Source: Anaerolineaceae bacterium
GTDB lineage: Bacteria > Chloroflexota > Anaerolineae > Anaerolineales > Anaerolineaceae
Assembly: GCA_019429225.1 (NCBI GenBank)
Contig: JAHYJK010000006.1
Span: 1-54,710 of the forward strand
Length of the DNA stretch: 54,710 nucleotides
Direction of reading: 5' to 3'
Part shown: piece after piece, positions 42,731 to 50,577 of the stretch
Layout: each line of letters opens with the position of its first letter
Numbering within the stretch: the first letter of the stretch is position 1
Made by a program: the position numbers and the translations under genes
Notes under the pieces: model-generated
What the model was told of the DNA's origin: nothing
The model's input: the letters and a program-made list of their open reading frames with translations, nothing else
Databases searched by the model: none

Positions 42731-44608
42731 CTGGAGACACGACGAATTACTTCCAGTTTTAATTCATCAACTTCAAACGCAGTAAAGCAATTGGAATCAG
42801 GTATCGTGCTTTTCAATCGATACCAAATCCAGGATGTTATCGGTATTGGAGGTATGGGATCGGTTTATCGAGCACGCGATCTGCATTTTCCTAATGTGAT
42901 TAAATTAGTTGCTGTTAAGGAAATGATCAACAATGCACCTGATCCTTTAGTTCGACAAACCATAATTCAGAATTTTGAGCGTGAAGCGAATATTTTAGTA
43001 ACTCTCAACCATGTCGCGATTCCTCAAATTTTTGATTTTTTTTCAATAGACGAAAGATCTTATCTGGTATTGGAATACGTTCATGGAAGAGATCTGGAAG
43101 CAATTCTCCAGGAAAACAATGAGCCCTTACATGAAGATAATGTCATTGTATGGGCTATTGAATTATGTGACGTATTGGAATATTTGCATTCATATAAGCC
43201 AGAGCCCATCATTTTTAGAGACATGAAGCCCAGCAATGTGATGATAAATCAACAAGGAAGAATTGTGTTGGTAGATTTTGGCATCGCAAAAAACTTCAAA
43301 ACTGGACAGAAAGGGACAATGATTGGAACCGAAGGTTATTCACCTCCGGAACAATATCGTGGCGACGCGACACCAGTTGCGGATATTTATGCTCTTGGTG
43401 CCACTTTGCATCATTTATTAACAAATCATGATCCAAGAATGGAAGCACCTTTTTCCTTTTCTGAAAGAAAAATTCGTTCCATTAACTCAAGAGTTTCTCT
43501 TGAACTTGAAATCGTCATTGATACTGCCCTTCAATATAATCCTGAAGAGCGATTTCAGAGCGTTGCAGATATGAAAAATGCATTATTGTCCGTTGCAAAA
43601 AAAACTGGCGCTCTATCCAGGTTGCCGATGACAAAAAAGAGTCAATCTCAATCAATAAAACCCTTGTGGACATTTAAATGCGAGGATGAAATTCGAGGAT
43701 CAGTTACTTTTGATAATGGAAAAATATATTGCGGAAGTTATGATAATAATCTTTATGTTCTAGATGCTTCAGACGGATCTTTTTTATGGAAATTTCCGTC
43801 ATATGGTGGCATTGTTGGAAAACCAGCAATATTTGAAAATAATATTTATATTGGATCTGAAGATAAGAAAATGTATTGTATTTCTGCGTGGACTGGCAAA
43901 GAACTGTGGACTTTTTCAACGGATGGTCCGATTAGGAGCTCAGTAAAAATTGCAGAAGGACATGCGTTTTTTGGCTCTGATGATGGCTATTTATACGCAG
44001 TAAATTTAGTCTCTAATAAAATAACGTGGCGGATAGATTCCGGTTCTGCTGTGCGAACCACTCCGTTTATTACAAAAGACAATGTCTACTTTGGTAATGA
44101 ATATGGCGATTTTTTCTGTCTTGATTTTAGCGGTCATGTGCGGTGGAGATTTAAGACTAAAAAAGCAATAACTTCATCTCCAATTGTAGATGGAGGAATG
44201 GTGTTTTTTGCTTCTCTCGATTCAACATTTTACGCATTAGATGCAAAGTCTGGATGGGTTGTCTGGCGTTTTAGAATGGAAAAGGGTTCTATATCATCTC
44301 CCTACAAATCCGAAAACTATCTTGTATTTGGTTCAGCTGATAACCACATTTATTGTTTAGAATCTGGTAATGCCAGAGAGATTTGGAGATATAAAACTGA
44401 ACATCAAGTCAGTGGCTCCCCAATTGTTCATAATAATTCAGTTTATTGTGGATCTGCAGACGGCACACTTTACTCACTTGATTTAAAAAATGGACAGTTA
44501 AGGTGGAAATTTAAGACAGATGATCTAATCACCGGATCACCAGTCATAATTAATAATATTTTATACATAGGATCTAGTGATCATCTGATTTATGCACTTT
44601 ATGCATAG
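42731..44608 (+). CDS. Soluble Ser/Thr protein kinase with C-terminal PQQ-type beta-propeller
   Basis: The start appears to be CTG at 42731: AGGAGG with a five-base spacer lies directly before it, while the next in-frame candidate, TTG at 42791, has no ribosome site. This gives 625 residues. The kinase domain (about 30-290) has IGIGGMGSVYRARD, VAVKEM, IFRDMKPSNVMIN (His of HRD replaced by Phe), VDFGIAKNF and YSPPEQYRGDATPVADIYAL. After a Ser/Gln-rich linker eight W-containing repeats of about 40 residues follow (starts WTFKCEDEI, WKFPSYGGI, WTFSTDGPI, WRIDSGSAV, WRFKTKKAI, WRFRMEKGS, WRYKTEHQV, WKFKTDDLI), forming a PQQ/quinoprotein-like propeller. There is no transmembrane helix or signal peptide, so the propeller is cytoplasmic and may sense a ligand or bind substrate. 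First gene of the signalling operon. Confidence 0.92.
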   Translation: METRRITSSFNSSTSNAVKQLESGIVLFNRYQIQDVIGIGGMGSVYRARDLHFPNVIKLVAVKEMINNAPDPLVRQTIIQNFEREANILVTLNHVAIPQIFDFFSIDERSYLVLEYVHGRDLEAILQENNEPLHEDNVIVWAIELCDVLEYLHSYKPEPIIFRDMKPSNVMINQQGRIVLVDFGIAKNFKTGQKGTMIGTEGYSPPEQYRGDATPVADIYALGATLHHLLTNHDPRMEAPFSFSERKIRSINSRVSLELEIVIDTALQYNPEERFQSVADMKNALLSVAKKTGALSRLPMTKKSQSQSIKPLWTFKCEDEIRGSVTFDNGKIYCGSYDNNLYVLDASDGSFLWKFPSYGGIVGKPAIFENNIYIGSEDKKMYCISAWTGKELWTFSTDGPIRSSVKIAEGHAFFGSDDGYLYAVNLVSNKITWRIDSGSAVRTTPFITKDNVYFGNEYGDFFCLDFSGHVRWRFKTKKAITSSPIVDGGMVFFASLDSTFYALDAKSGWVVWRFRMEKGSISSPYKSENYLVFGSADNHIYCLESGNAREIWRYKTEHQVSGSPIVHNNSVYCGSADGTLYSLDLKNGQLRWKFKTDDLITGSPVIINNILYIGSSDHLIYALYA

Positions 44609-44631
44609 CACAATTGATCTGGGAGGGTAAA

Positions 44632-45531
44632 ATGGTAGATTTTTTTAAAAAATTATTTGGTAGTAAAAAAAATGAAATCTCCAACATTAATGTAGAGACT
44701 GCGCCATTATCAGAGGAACAACTAAAGTTTGTTACCAGAGAAGATCCCATTGTTACTCCTTCTCAAATAATAGTCGGAATAGGTCAGTCAGTTGGGAGAC
44801 AAAGAGATCATAACGAGGATGCTTTATTTTATTTCAATTCTAATTTTGCGAATTGTTCAAAAGATATTTCTTTTGGTTTATTCATTGTTGCTGATGGCAT
44901 GGGGGGGCATGAATATGGAGAAGTAGCCAGTAGTGTTGCATCAAAAACGTTAGGAGATTATGTTGTCCAAAAACTTTATTCTCCATTATTCAATCCCAAT
45001 TCAACAACTCCACCAAATGAGAGTATTCAAGAAATCATTGAGAATGGTATAAAGCAAGCACAAAATGCTGTTATGCAAAAGGCCCCTGGTGGTGGTACAA
45101 CTATAACTGCCGGGCTGATACTCGGTGATCAAATTACCATTGGTCATGTGGGGGATAGTAGGTTGTATTTTATTTTTCCAGATGGAAGAATTGAAGCGAA
45201 AACAAATGATCATTCTTTAGTTAGAAGGTTAGTTGATCTTGGACAAATATCTGAAACTGAGGCTAAAAATCATCCAAATAAAAATGTATTATATAGAGCA
45301 TTAGGCCAATCAGAACCTTTCAGGCCGGACCTAGTGAATTTAACCATCCCAAAACCAGGGTATATTCTGATTTGTAGTGATGGATTATGGGGAACTATTG
45401 GAGATGAAGAATTATTCAGGTTAGCAACCAATTCAGAAAACCCCTCTATCTCGTGTTCAAAAATGGTTGATGCTTCTAATAGAGCAGGTGGACCAGATAA
45501 TATCAGTGTAATCTTAATTAAAATTATGTAA
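44632..45531 (+). CDS. PP2C-family Ser/Thr protein phosphatase
   Basis: A 299-residue metal-dependent phosphatase. Motifs are GRQRDHNEDALFYF, VADGMGGHEYGEVASS, GHVGDSRLYFIFPDGRI, LICSDGLWG and AGGPDNISVILIKI, all the acidic metal ligands being present. An N-terminal basic segment (MVDFFKKLFGSKKNE) precedes the domain. I chose the ATG at 44632, with GGAGGG five bases upstream; an in-frame TTG at 44614 is inferior. It should reverse phosphorylation by the kinase encoded just upstream. The next gene starts five bases after its stop. Confidence 0.95.
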   Translation: MVDFFKKLFGSKKNEISNINVETAPLSEEQLKFVTREDPIVTPSQIIVGIGQSVGRQRDHNEDALFYFNSNFANCSKDISFGLFIVADGMGGHEYGEVASSVASKTLGDYVVQKLYSPLFNPNSTTPPNESIQEIIENGIKQAQNAVMQKAPGGGTTITAGLILGDQITIGHVGDSRLYFIFPDGRIEAKTNDHSLVRRLVDLGQISETEAKNHPNKNVLYRALGQSEPFRPDLVNLTIPKPGYILICSDGLWGTIGDEELFRLATNSENPSISCSKMVDASNRAGGPDNISVILIKIM

Positions 45532-45535
45532 TCTT

Positions 45536-47002
45536 ATGAATTATTACAATTTATTAGGATTACCTTTTGATGCGACACAAGAAGAGATTAGGAAAGCTTA
45601 TTTTGATTCTGCAAAAAAGCATCATCCTGATCTCAATACATCTTTTGATTTGCGGGAACGATTTTTCCAAATTCAAAATGCATATGAAACTCTGAGAAAT
45701 GAAGAAAAAAGAAAAGAATACAATCAATATTTAGATTATCCACAAGTTGAAGATAAATCCATTCAAATAAATGCTTATTACAGCAGATCAATAATTCCAT
45801 TAATTTCTGAAGCACAAGCCTTTTATTTATTATTAGATATATTTTCTACAGAGAATGTTAAGAAAGAGGACCTACCGAATATAAATTTGTGTATTGTGCT
45901 TGATAAATCAACTTCCATGCAGGGGGAAATAATGGATAAGTTAAAAAAAGAAATTATTAACCTTGTCCATGAGTTGAAGGATGAAGACATTTTTTCAATT
46001 GTTACATTCAGTGATCGTGCAGAGACCGTAATACCCCCAATTAAGGTCAAAGATTTCGGCAATGAAGTGGCCAAAATATACTCAATTTTTGCATCTGGTT
46101 CAACTGAAATCTTAAAAGGATTAGAAGAAGGTTTTTCTATATTACGAAATTTAGAAAATAATTCTCCAAAGTTATTGTATCTAATAACTGATGGACATAC
46201 ATATGGAGATGAAGAAGAGTGCAACAAGATCGTTAAAGTAGCCAGTGATGAAGGAATAGTTTTTCAGGCAGTTGGTGTTGGGAAAGATTGGAATGATGAT
46301 TTTCTTGATAATTTATCAAAAATTTCAGGGGGGGAAACACAATTTGTAAGTTCATCCCAGGAACTGTATAATTTGTTAAAAGTAAAATTACACAATTTTA
46401 GTGTTATATTCTCTAAATCAATAAAAATTTATTTTAACTTGCACCCAAAGGTGAGGATTAATTATGCATTCCGTTTGAGTCCTGATCTATCTCCGGTAGA
46501 TACTGGACCAGAAATACATTTGGGAAGTTTGTATTCTGGACAGCATCTTAGAGTAATTTTTGAATTTTTTATTGATGAATTACCCATAAATATTAAAGAA
46601 TTAAGATTGTCTCATGGGAGTATAAAAGTAGAAATCCCTTCAAATATAATCTATATGAAACGATTTTTTTATGATTTCAAAAGACCAGTGTTACCCAAAG
46701 TTGAGAAAGAAAAAATTCCACCTGTAATTGTAAATGCCTTATCAAGTCTTTCACTTTATCGATTGCAAGAAAAAGCACGTGAGGATGTCAAAGAAGGGAA
46801 TTATAATAATGCAACCAGGCGATTACAAAATTTAGCAGCGCATCTAGTTAGTAGAGGAAATCGCGATTTAGCGAAAACAATTATGCAGGAAGTAGAAAAT
46901 TTACAAAATAACAATAATATTTCGGAATTAGGAAAGAAAAAAATCAAATACGGAACAAGATCCTTATTAATGTTACCTGAACCCTTAAGGGAGGAAAAAT
47001 GA
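45536..47002 (+). CDS. J-domain and von Willebrand A domain fusion protein
   Basis: Residues 1-66 form a DnaJ J-domain (NYYNLLGLPFDATQEEIRKAY, HPD at 30-32, YETLRNEEKRKEY), which stimulates Hsp70 ATPase. Residues about 113-285 form a vWA domain with a complete MIDAS: DKSTS (123-127), Thr in ASGSTEILKGLEEGF, and Asp in YLITDGHTYGDEEE. The remainder (about 290-488) is a beta-rich then helical region I do not recognise, with a TPR-like KEGNYNNATRRLQNLAAHLV stretch. J-vWA fusions are uncommon. Placed directly after kinase and PP2C genes, it may be a phospho-regulated adaptor that presents metal-dependent ligands to Hsp70. Starts five bases after PP2C stop; its stop overlaps the FHA start. Confidence 0.9.
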   Translation: MNYYNLLGLPFDATQEEIRKAYFDSAKKHHPDLNTSFDLRERFFQIQNAYETLRNEEKRKEYNQYLDYPQVEDKSIQINAYYSRSIIPLISEAQAFYLLLDIFSTENVKKEDLPNINLCIVLDKSTSMQGEIMDKLKKEIINLVHELKDEDIFSIVTFSDRAETVIPPIKVKDFGNEVAKIYSIFASGSTEILKGLEEGFSILRNLENNSPKLLYLITDGHTYGDEEECNKIVKVASDEGIVFQAVGVGKDWNDDFLDNLSKISGGETQFVSSSQELYNLLKVKLHNFSVIFSKSIKIYFNLHPKVRINYAFRLSPDLSPVDTGPEIHLGSLYSGQHLRVIFEFFIDELPINIKELRLSHGSIKVEIPSNIIYMKRFFYDFKRPVLPKVEKEKIPPVIVNALSSLSLYRLQEKAREDVKEGNYNNATRRLQNLAAHLVSRGNRDLAKTIMQEVENLQNNNNISELGKKKIKYGTRSLLMLPEPLREEK

Positions 47003-47529
47003 TCGTTTGCCCAAATTGCCATCACAAAGAATTGCCTGGAGCACTATTTTGTAGTGAATGCGGAGCGAGGTTAATCTCTCTAGATTATTTGACGACGCAA
47101 TCAATTAAAAAAACAAATACAGACAATCTAGATGAGTCTATGGTTGAGGAATTAAAAGATAAAATTAGTTCAGCTGAGGATTCTTTCAGTAAACATGACA
47201 TATCTTCTGATTTGGCACTTTACCTGATTGAAGCAAAACAGACTTTGCAACTTGCAGGCAGATCTGAATATACTTTAGGTAGGATTGCTGAAGGGCAACC
47301 GATCCTGCCGGACGTGGATCTTTCGCCGTTTGATGCTTACGCCCAGGGAGTATCACGTTTGCATGCTGCTCTAAAAATAAACAAAAATCGAATTGCGATT
47401 ATGGATTTGGGTTCATCAAATGGCACGAGGGTGAATGGACAGAAAATTGTTCCTCATGTAGACTATCCCATCAGTCATAATGATCAAATTGCTCTTGGAA
47501 AATTAAGAATTCAAATATTAATAAAATAG
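46999..47529 (+). CDS. Zinc-ribbon and FHA-domain protein
   Basis: A 176-residue protein. The zinc ribbon is CPNC (4, 7) and CSEC (18, 21). A linker of about 60 residues, with an amphipathic acidic part, precedes the FHA domain (about 88-176): YTLGR, VSRLHAALKI, LGSSNGTRVNGQKI and SHNDQIALGKLRI, with the Arg, Ser, His and Asn residues that read phosphothreonine all present. It probably reads kinase output. The ATG overlaps the TGA of the preceding gene in ATGA, so translation is coupled; GGGAGG lies five bases upstream. Confidence 0.94.
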   Translation: MIVCPNCHHKELPGALFCSECGARLISLDYLTTQSIKKTNTDNLDESMVEELKDKISSAEDSFSKHDISSDLALYLIEAKQTLQLAGRSEYTLGRIAEGQPILPDVDLSPFDAYAQGVSRLHAALKINKNRIAIMDLGSSNGTRVNGQKIVPHVDYPISHNDQIALGKLRIQILIK

Positions 47530-47537
47530 GTAAAAAC

Positions 47538-47777
47538 ATGTACACTGTAATCGTTCATATCAATAATGAAGATCCTGTATTGGGTGAAGTTGAAGATTTA
47601 CCTCAACCAGCTGACCAGATCATCATGCTTAAAAATCCCAGAAAAAAAGATGGAAAAGATGTCCATTATTTAGAACCTAATGTTAATCTGGTGATCTGGC
47701 CATTTCATCGAATTACTTTTATTGAGATAATCCAGGATGTTGAAGAAGATGAAATTATTTCATTCGTAAGAGAATAA
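47538..47777 (+). CDS. 79-residue protein of unknown function in the signalling operon
   Basis: A small acidic protein: MYTVIVHINNEDPVLGEVED, then LPQPADQIIMLKNPRKKDG and VNLVIWPFHRITFIEIIQD, ending in an acidic DVEEDEIISFVRE tail. The alternating hydrophobic pattern suggests a compact beta barrel, resembling small single-domain proteins without a known family. It is eight bases after the FHA gene and two bases before the response regulator, and has a weak ribosome site (AGGTAAAAAC). Its location suggests involvement in the same signalling system; I do not recognise it. Confidence 0.8.
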   Translation: MYTVIVHINNEDPVLGEVEDLPQPADQIIMLKNPRKKDGKDVHYLEPNVNLVIWPFHRITFIEIIQDVEEDEIISFVRE

Positions 47778-47779
47778 TC

Positions 47780-48493
47780 ATGGATGATATTTTAAAAAAT
47801 AAAACGATTTTGGTAGTTGATGATGAAGAGCGTATGGCTCGTTTTATTCGTCTCAATTTAGAGCACGATGGTTTTCAAGTCGTGGAAGCTTACCGAGGGA
47901 TGCAAGCATTGCAACAATATCGAGATTCACTACCTGACCTGGTACTACTGGATGTTATGATGCCAGATATTGACGGTTTTGAAGTATTAAGTATGCTAAG
48001 AGAAATCAGCAATGTACCTGTGATTATGTTAACTGCCAAAGGTGAAGAAGATGATAGGGTGCGTGGTTTGGAGTTAGGTGCAGACGATTATGTTACTAAG
48101 CCTTTTAGCCCTCGTGAATTGGTAAGTCGTGTCCGCGCAGTTTTACGACGGACAGATTCTAGCTCAACCGATTCTCCGGATGTCATTGAAGTCGATGAAC
48201 ATCTGAAGCTAGATTTCTCAAAACGTGAGATTTGGTTGGATGGCGAGTTGGTTAAATTACGACCGACTGAATATAGATTGCTATATCATCTGGTTAAAAA
48301 CGCTGGGTGGGTGTTAACCTACGACCAAATTTTATCCCGAGTCTGGGGCTATGAATACAGAGATGAGCCTCATTATGTCAGGTTATATATAAATTATTTA
48401 CGTCAAAAAATAGAAAAAGATCCATCTAACCCAAAATTTATATTGACTGAAAGGGGAGTGGGCTATCGATTTGTCGATTATAAGAGATTATAA
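47780..48493 (+). CDS. OmpR/PhoB-family response regulator
   Basis: The N-terminal receiver domain has LVVDDEERMARFIRL, the phospho-acceptor LVLLDVMMPDIDGFE (Asp58), MLTAKGEEDDRVRGLELGADD and YVTKPFSPREL. The C-terminal winged-helix DNA-binding domain reads YRLLYHLVKNAGWVLTYDQI, GYEYRDEPHYVRLYINYLRQ and LTERGVGYRFVDY. 237 residues, resembling WalR/MtrA/PhoB. No histidine kinase is nearby. It starts two bases after the 79-residue gene, so it is the last gene of the operon; target Ser/Thr phosphorylation by the upstream kinase is possible, by analogy with WalR, but not shown. Confidence 0.95.
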   Translation: MDDILKNKTILVVDDEERMARFIRLNLEHDGFQVVEAYRGMQALQQYRDSLPDLVLLDVMMPDIDGFEVLSMLREISNVPVIMLTAKGEEDDRVRGLELGADDYVTKPFSPRELVSRVRAVLRRTDSSSTDSPDVIEVDEHLKLDFSKREIWLDGELVKLRPTEYRLLYHLVKNAGWVLTYDQILSRVWGYEYRDEPHYVRLYINYLRQKIEKDPSNPKFILTERGVGYRFVDYKRL

Positions 48494-48532
48494 GAAATTT
48501 ATAAAATTATTAATTGGATCAATTAATTATGG

Positions 48533-48551
48533 TATACTCTCCGGGAGTATA
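48533..48551 (+). promoter_or_regulatory. Inverted repeat overlapping the thioredoxin promoter
   Basis: TATACTC (48533-48539) is followed by TCCGG and the exact reverse complement GAGTATA (48545-48551). TATACT itself is the probable -10 of trx, with a poor -35 (TTAATT) 17 bases upstream. A regulator bound here would block the promoter. Confidence 0.55.
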
Positions 48552-48579
48552 TAAAATAAAAAGGGTTTAAGGAGTAAAA

Positions 48580-48924
48580 ATGATTTCAGAGCCCGTACAT
48601 GTAACCGATGCATTATTTGAAAAAGTTGTTTTACAGTCAGAAATACCTGTAATCGTTGATTTTTGGGCACCGTGGTGTGGACCCTGTCGGATGGTTGCAC
48701 CTACGTTGGATAAGTTAGCCAAAGAATATGTTGGAAAGTTATTGGTGACAAAAGTAAACACTGATGAGAATCCTGATTGGGCAACAAAATTTGGTGTTCA
48801 AGGAATTCCAACTATGTTGTTTGTAAGTGGTGGAAAAATTGCACACCGGCAGGTTGGAGCGTTACCTGAAGGTATGTTGAGAGATGTTGTAGAGCAATTT
48901 TTGGAAGTAGTTTCTGAAAAATAA
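48580..48924 (+). CDS. trxA: Thioredoxin
   Basis: A 114-residue thioredoxin with the active site DFWAPWCGPCRMVAP, TKVNTDENPDWATKFGVQG and the cis-Pro IPTMLFVSGGKI. It reduces protein disulfides, taking electrons from thioredoxin reductase (not in the window). AAGGAG precedes the ATG at good spacing. A separate promoter and terminator make it a monocistronic gene after the signalling operon. Confidence 0.96.
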   Translation: MISEPVHVTDALFEKVVLQSEIPVIVDFWAPWCGPCRMVAPTLDKLAKEYVGKLLVTKVNTDENPDWATKFGVQGIPTMLFVSGGKIAHRQVGALPEGMLRDVVEQFLEVVSEK

Positions 48925-48945
48925 AATAGGGTTTCCATTAAAAAC

Positions 48946-48980
48946 AAAAATCCTCTTAATACTAACCAGAGGATTTTTTT
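48946..48980. terminator. Bidirectional terminator between trxA and murA
   Basis: AAAAATCCTCT (48946-48956) pairs with AGAGGATTTTT (48968-48978), with T runs on both strands, between convergent trxA and murA. Confidence 0.85.
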
Positions 48981-49014
48981 GTTTCCACAAATTGCTATAA
49001 AACAATAAAAATGT

Positions 49015-50292
49015 TTAAGCTTCTCTTGAGATATGAGCTCCTAATTGAGATAGTTTCTTTTCAACTGATTCATATCCTCTATCAATTTGACGAATATTGC
49101 GCAACACTGAGGTACCTTTAGCCGATAACGCCGCTAGCACCAACGCCATTCCAGCTCTAATATCAGGGCTTTCAAGGTTTTCACAAAACAACTGGGTGGG
49201 ACCTTGAACAATGCACCGGTGTGGGTCGCATAAAACGATTTGCGCTCCCATCCCGACTAATTTATCCGTAAAATACATGCGGCTCGGATACATCCAATCA
49301 TGAAATAACATGGATCCTTTGGATTGAGTCGCTACAACAATCGCAATACTCATCAGATCAGTTGGAAACGAAGGCCATGGCATAACACTGATCTCAGGAA
49401 TTGCATTCCCTAGATCTGGTTCTATTAGTAATGGCTGATCCTTAGGTACGAATAAATCATCCCCATTCGTTTCCCATATTACTCCGATCCTTTGGAAAAC
49501 AAGACGTATCATATCTAAATATTGGTTACCAGCATTATGAATAGTTATTTCACCTTTCGTTACTGCTGCTGCTCCAATATAAGAGACAACTTCAAGATAA
49601 TCTGGTCCTACTGTAAATTCACATCCATGTAGATTATCTACTCCTTCAATATGCAATGTATTGGAACCGATATTTTCAATGTGAGCCCCCATTTTATTGA
49701 GGAAATGGCATAGTTCCTGAATATGGGGTTCTGAGGCTGCATTTCTGATGGTTGATTGACCTTTAGCTTTCACGCATGCCATGATTGCATTTTCGGTAGC
49801 AGTCACACTGGCTTCATCTAGAAGAATATCAGCTCCTGTAAGAGAATTAGCATGAAAATGGAAAGTGCGATCATATGTTACGTCTACGCCTAGTTTTTTT
49901 AGTGCCAAAATATGTGTATCTAACCTTCTTCTGCCGATCACATCACCTCCTGGGGGAGGGAGGATTAAATTTCCAGATCGGGCAACCATAGGTCCAGCTA
50001 ATAATATTGAAGCACGTATACGTCTACATAAATCAGGATCCAGATTCTTAAAAGAAATATCTTTTGCATGAATATGCCATGAATTTAAATTTCTAACTTC
50101 AATGGAAACCCCCAGACTTTCCAGTAGATTCTTCATAGCCAAAACATCCAGTATGTTAGGCATATTATTTAAAATAATTGGTTCGTCAGTTAATAACGTA
50201 GCTGCCAGTAAAGGTAATGCTGCATTTTTATTACCTGAGGGAGTAAAATCTCCTTTCAATGAATATCCACCCTCAACGATAAATTTATCCAT
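49015..50292 (-). CDS. murA: UDP-N-acetylglucosamine 1-carboxyvinyltransferase, Asp-type active site
   Basis: MurA transfers the enolpyruvyl group of PEP to UDP-GlcNAc, the first committed peptidoglycan step. The 425-residue protein has FIVEGGYSLKGDFTPSGNKN, DLCRRIRASILLAGP, and RLDTHILALKKLG and TDLMSIAIVVATQSKG. The loop that holds the catalytic Cys in most MurA enzymes (PGGC-x-IG) reads PPPGGDVIGRRRLD, so Asp117 replaces Cys. Cys-to-Asp MurA (Mycobacterium, Chlamydia) is active but not alkylated by fosfomycin. I chose the ATG at 50292 with GGAGG seven bases upstream. An isolated gene. Confidence 0.95.
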   Translation of the reverse strand: MDKFIVEGGYSLKGDFTPSGNKNAALPLLAATLLTDEPIILNNMPNILDVLAMKNLLESLGVSIEVRNLNSWHIHAKDISFKNLDPDLCRRIRASILLAGPMVARSGNLILPPPGGDVIGRRRLDTHILALKKLGVDVTYDRTFHFHANSLTGADILLDEASVTATENAIMACVKAKGQSTIRNAASEPHIQELCHFLNKMGAHIENIGSNTLHIEGVDNLHGCEFTVGPDYLEVVSYIGAAAVTKGEITIHNAGNQYLDMIRLVFQRIGVIWETNGDDLFVPKDQPLLIEPDLGNAIPEISVMPWPSFPTDLMSIAIVVATQSKGSMLFHDWMYPSRMYFTDKLVGMGAQIVLCDPHRCIVQGPTQLFCENLESPDIRAGMALVLAALSAKGTSVLRNIRQIDRGYESVEKKLSQLGAHISREA

Positions 50293-50577
50293 AACTACCT
50301 CCAATGTTTGATACATTTATTATAGCTATATTGTAATGGATTAGTTTTTTGGTAATTACGCGAAAATTAAAAATAAATATTCTTCTTTGGTGAATTTAAA
50401 ATATCACACAAATATCAGAAGGTAATCACCTTAAAAGATGATAAATTTCCAATGCAAGTCATTCAATAAAAGCAGAATAGCCGATGCAAATATAAAGGGT
50501 TTATTTTATTAGTCGTGCCAGCCAGATTGAATCTTCACTTTGTTGAAATCCGTCAACGTGTTGATATTGAATTATTA
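50293..50577. promoter_or_regulatory. Intergenic region upstream of murA
   Basis: This 285-base AT-rich gap holds the murA promoter region; a minus-strand TATAAT about 40 bases before the murA ATG may be the -10, with no clear -35. A small palindrome TCAACGTGTTGA lies near 50550. No RNA gene or full ORF is apparent. Confidence 0.4.

Noticed and set aside
42663-48493. Calling the signalling operon a Ter (tellurite-resistance) locus
   Set aside because: Kinase, PP2C and vWA genes recall the TerY triad, but no terB, terC, terD-type or related gene is here, and the vWA is fused to a J-domain; only an analogy is justified.
50490-50577. Short minus-strand reading ending ...DSIWLARLIK downstream of the GT-like gene, as a frameshifted C-terminus
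   Set aside because: The in-frame stop is followed by further TAA codons and no homologous extension is known to me; too short and unsupported.
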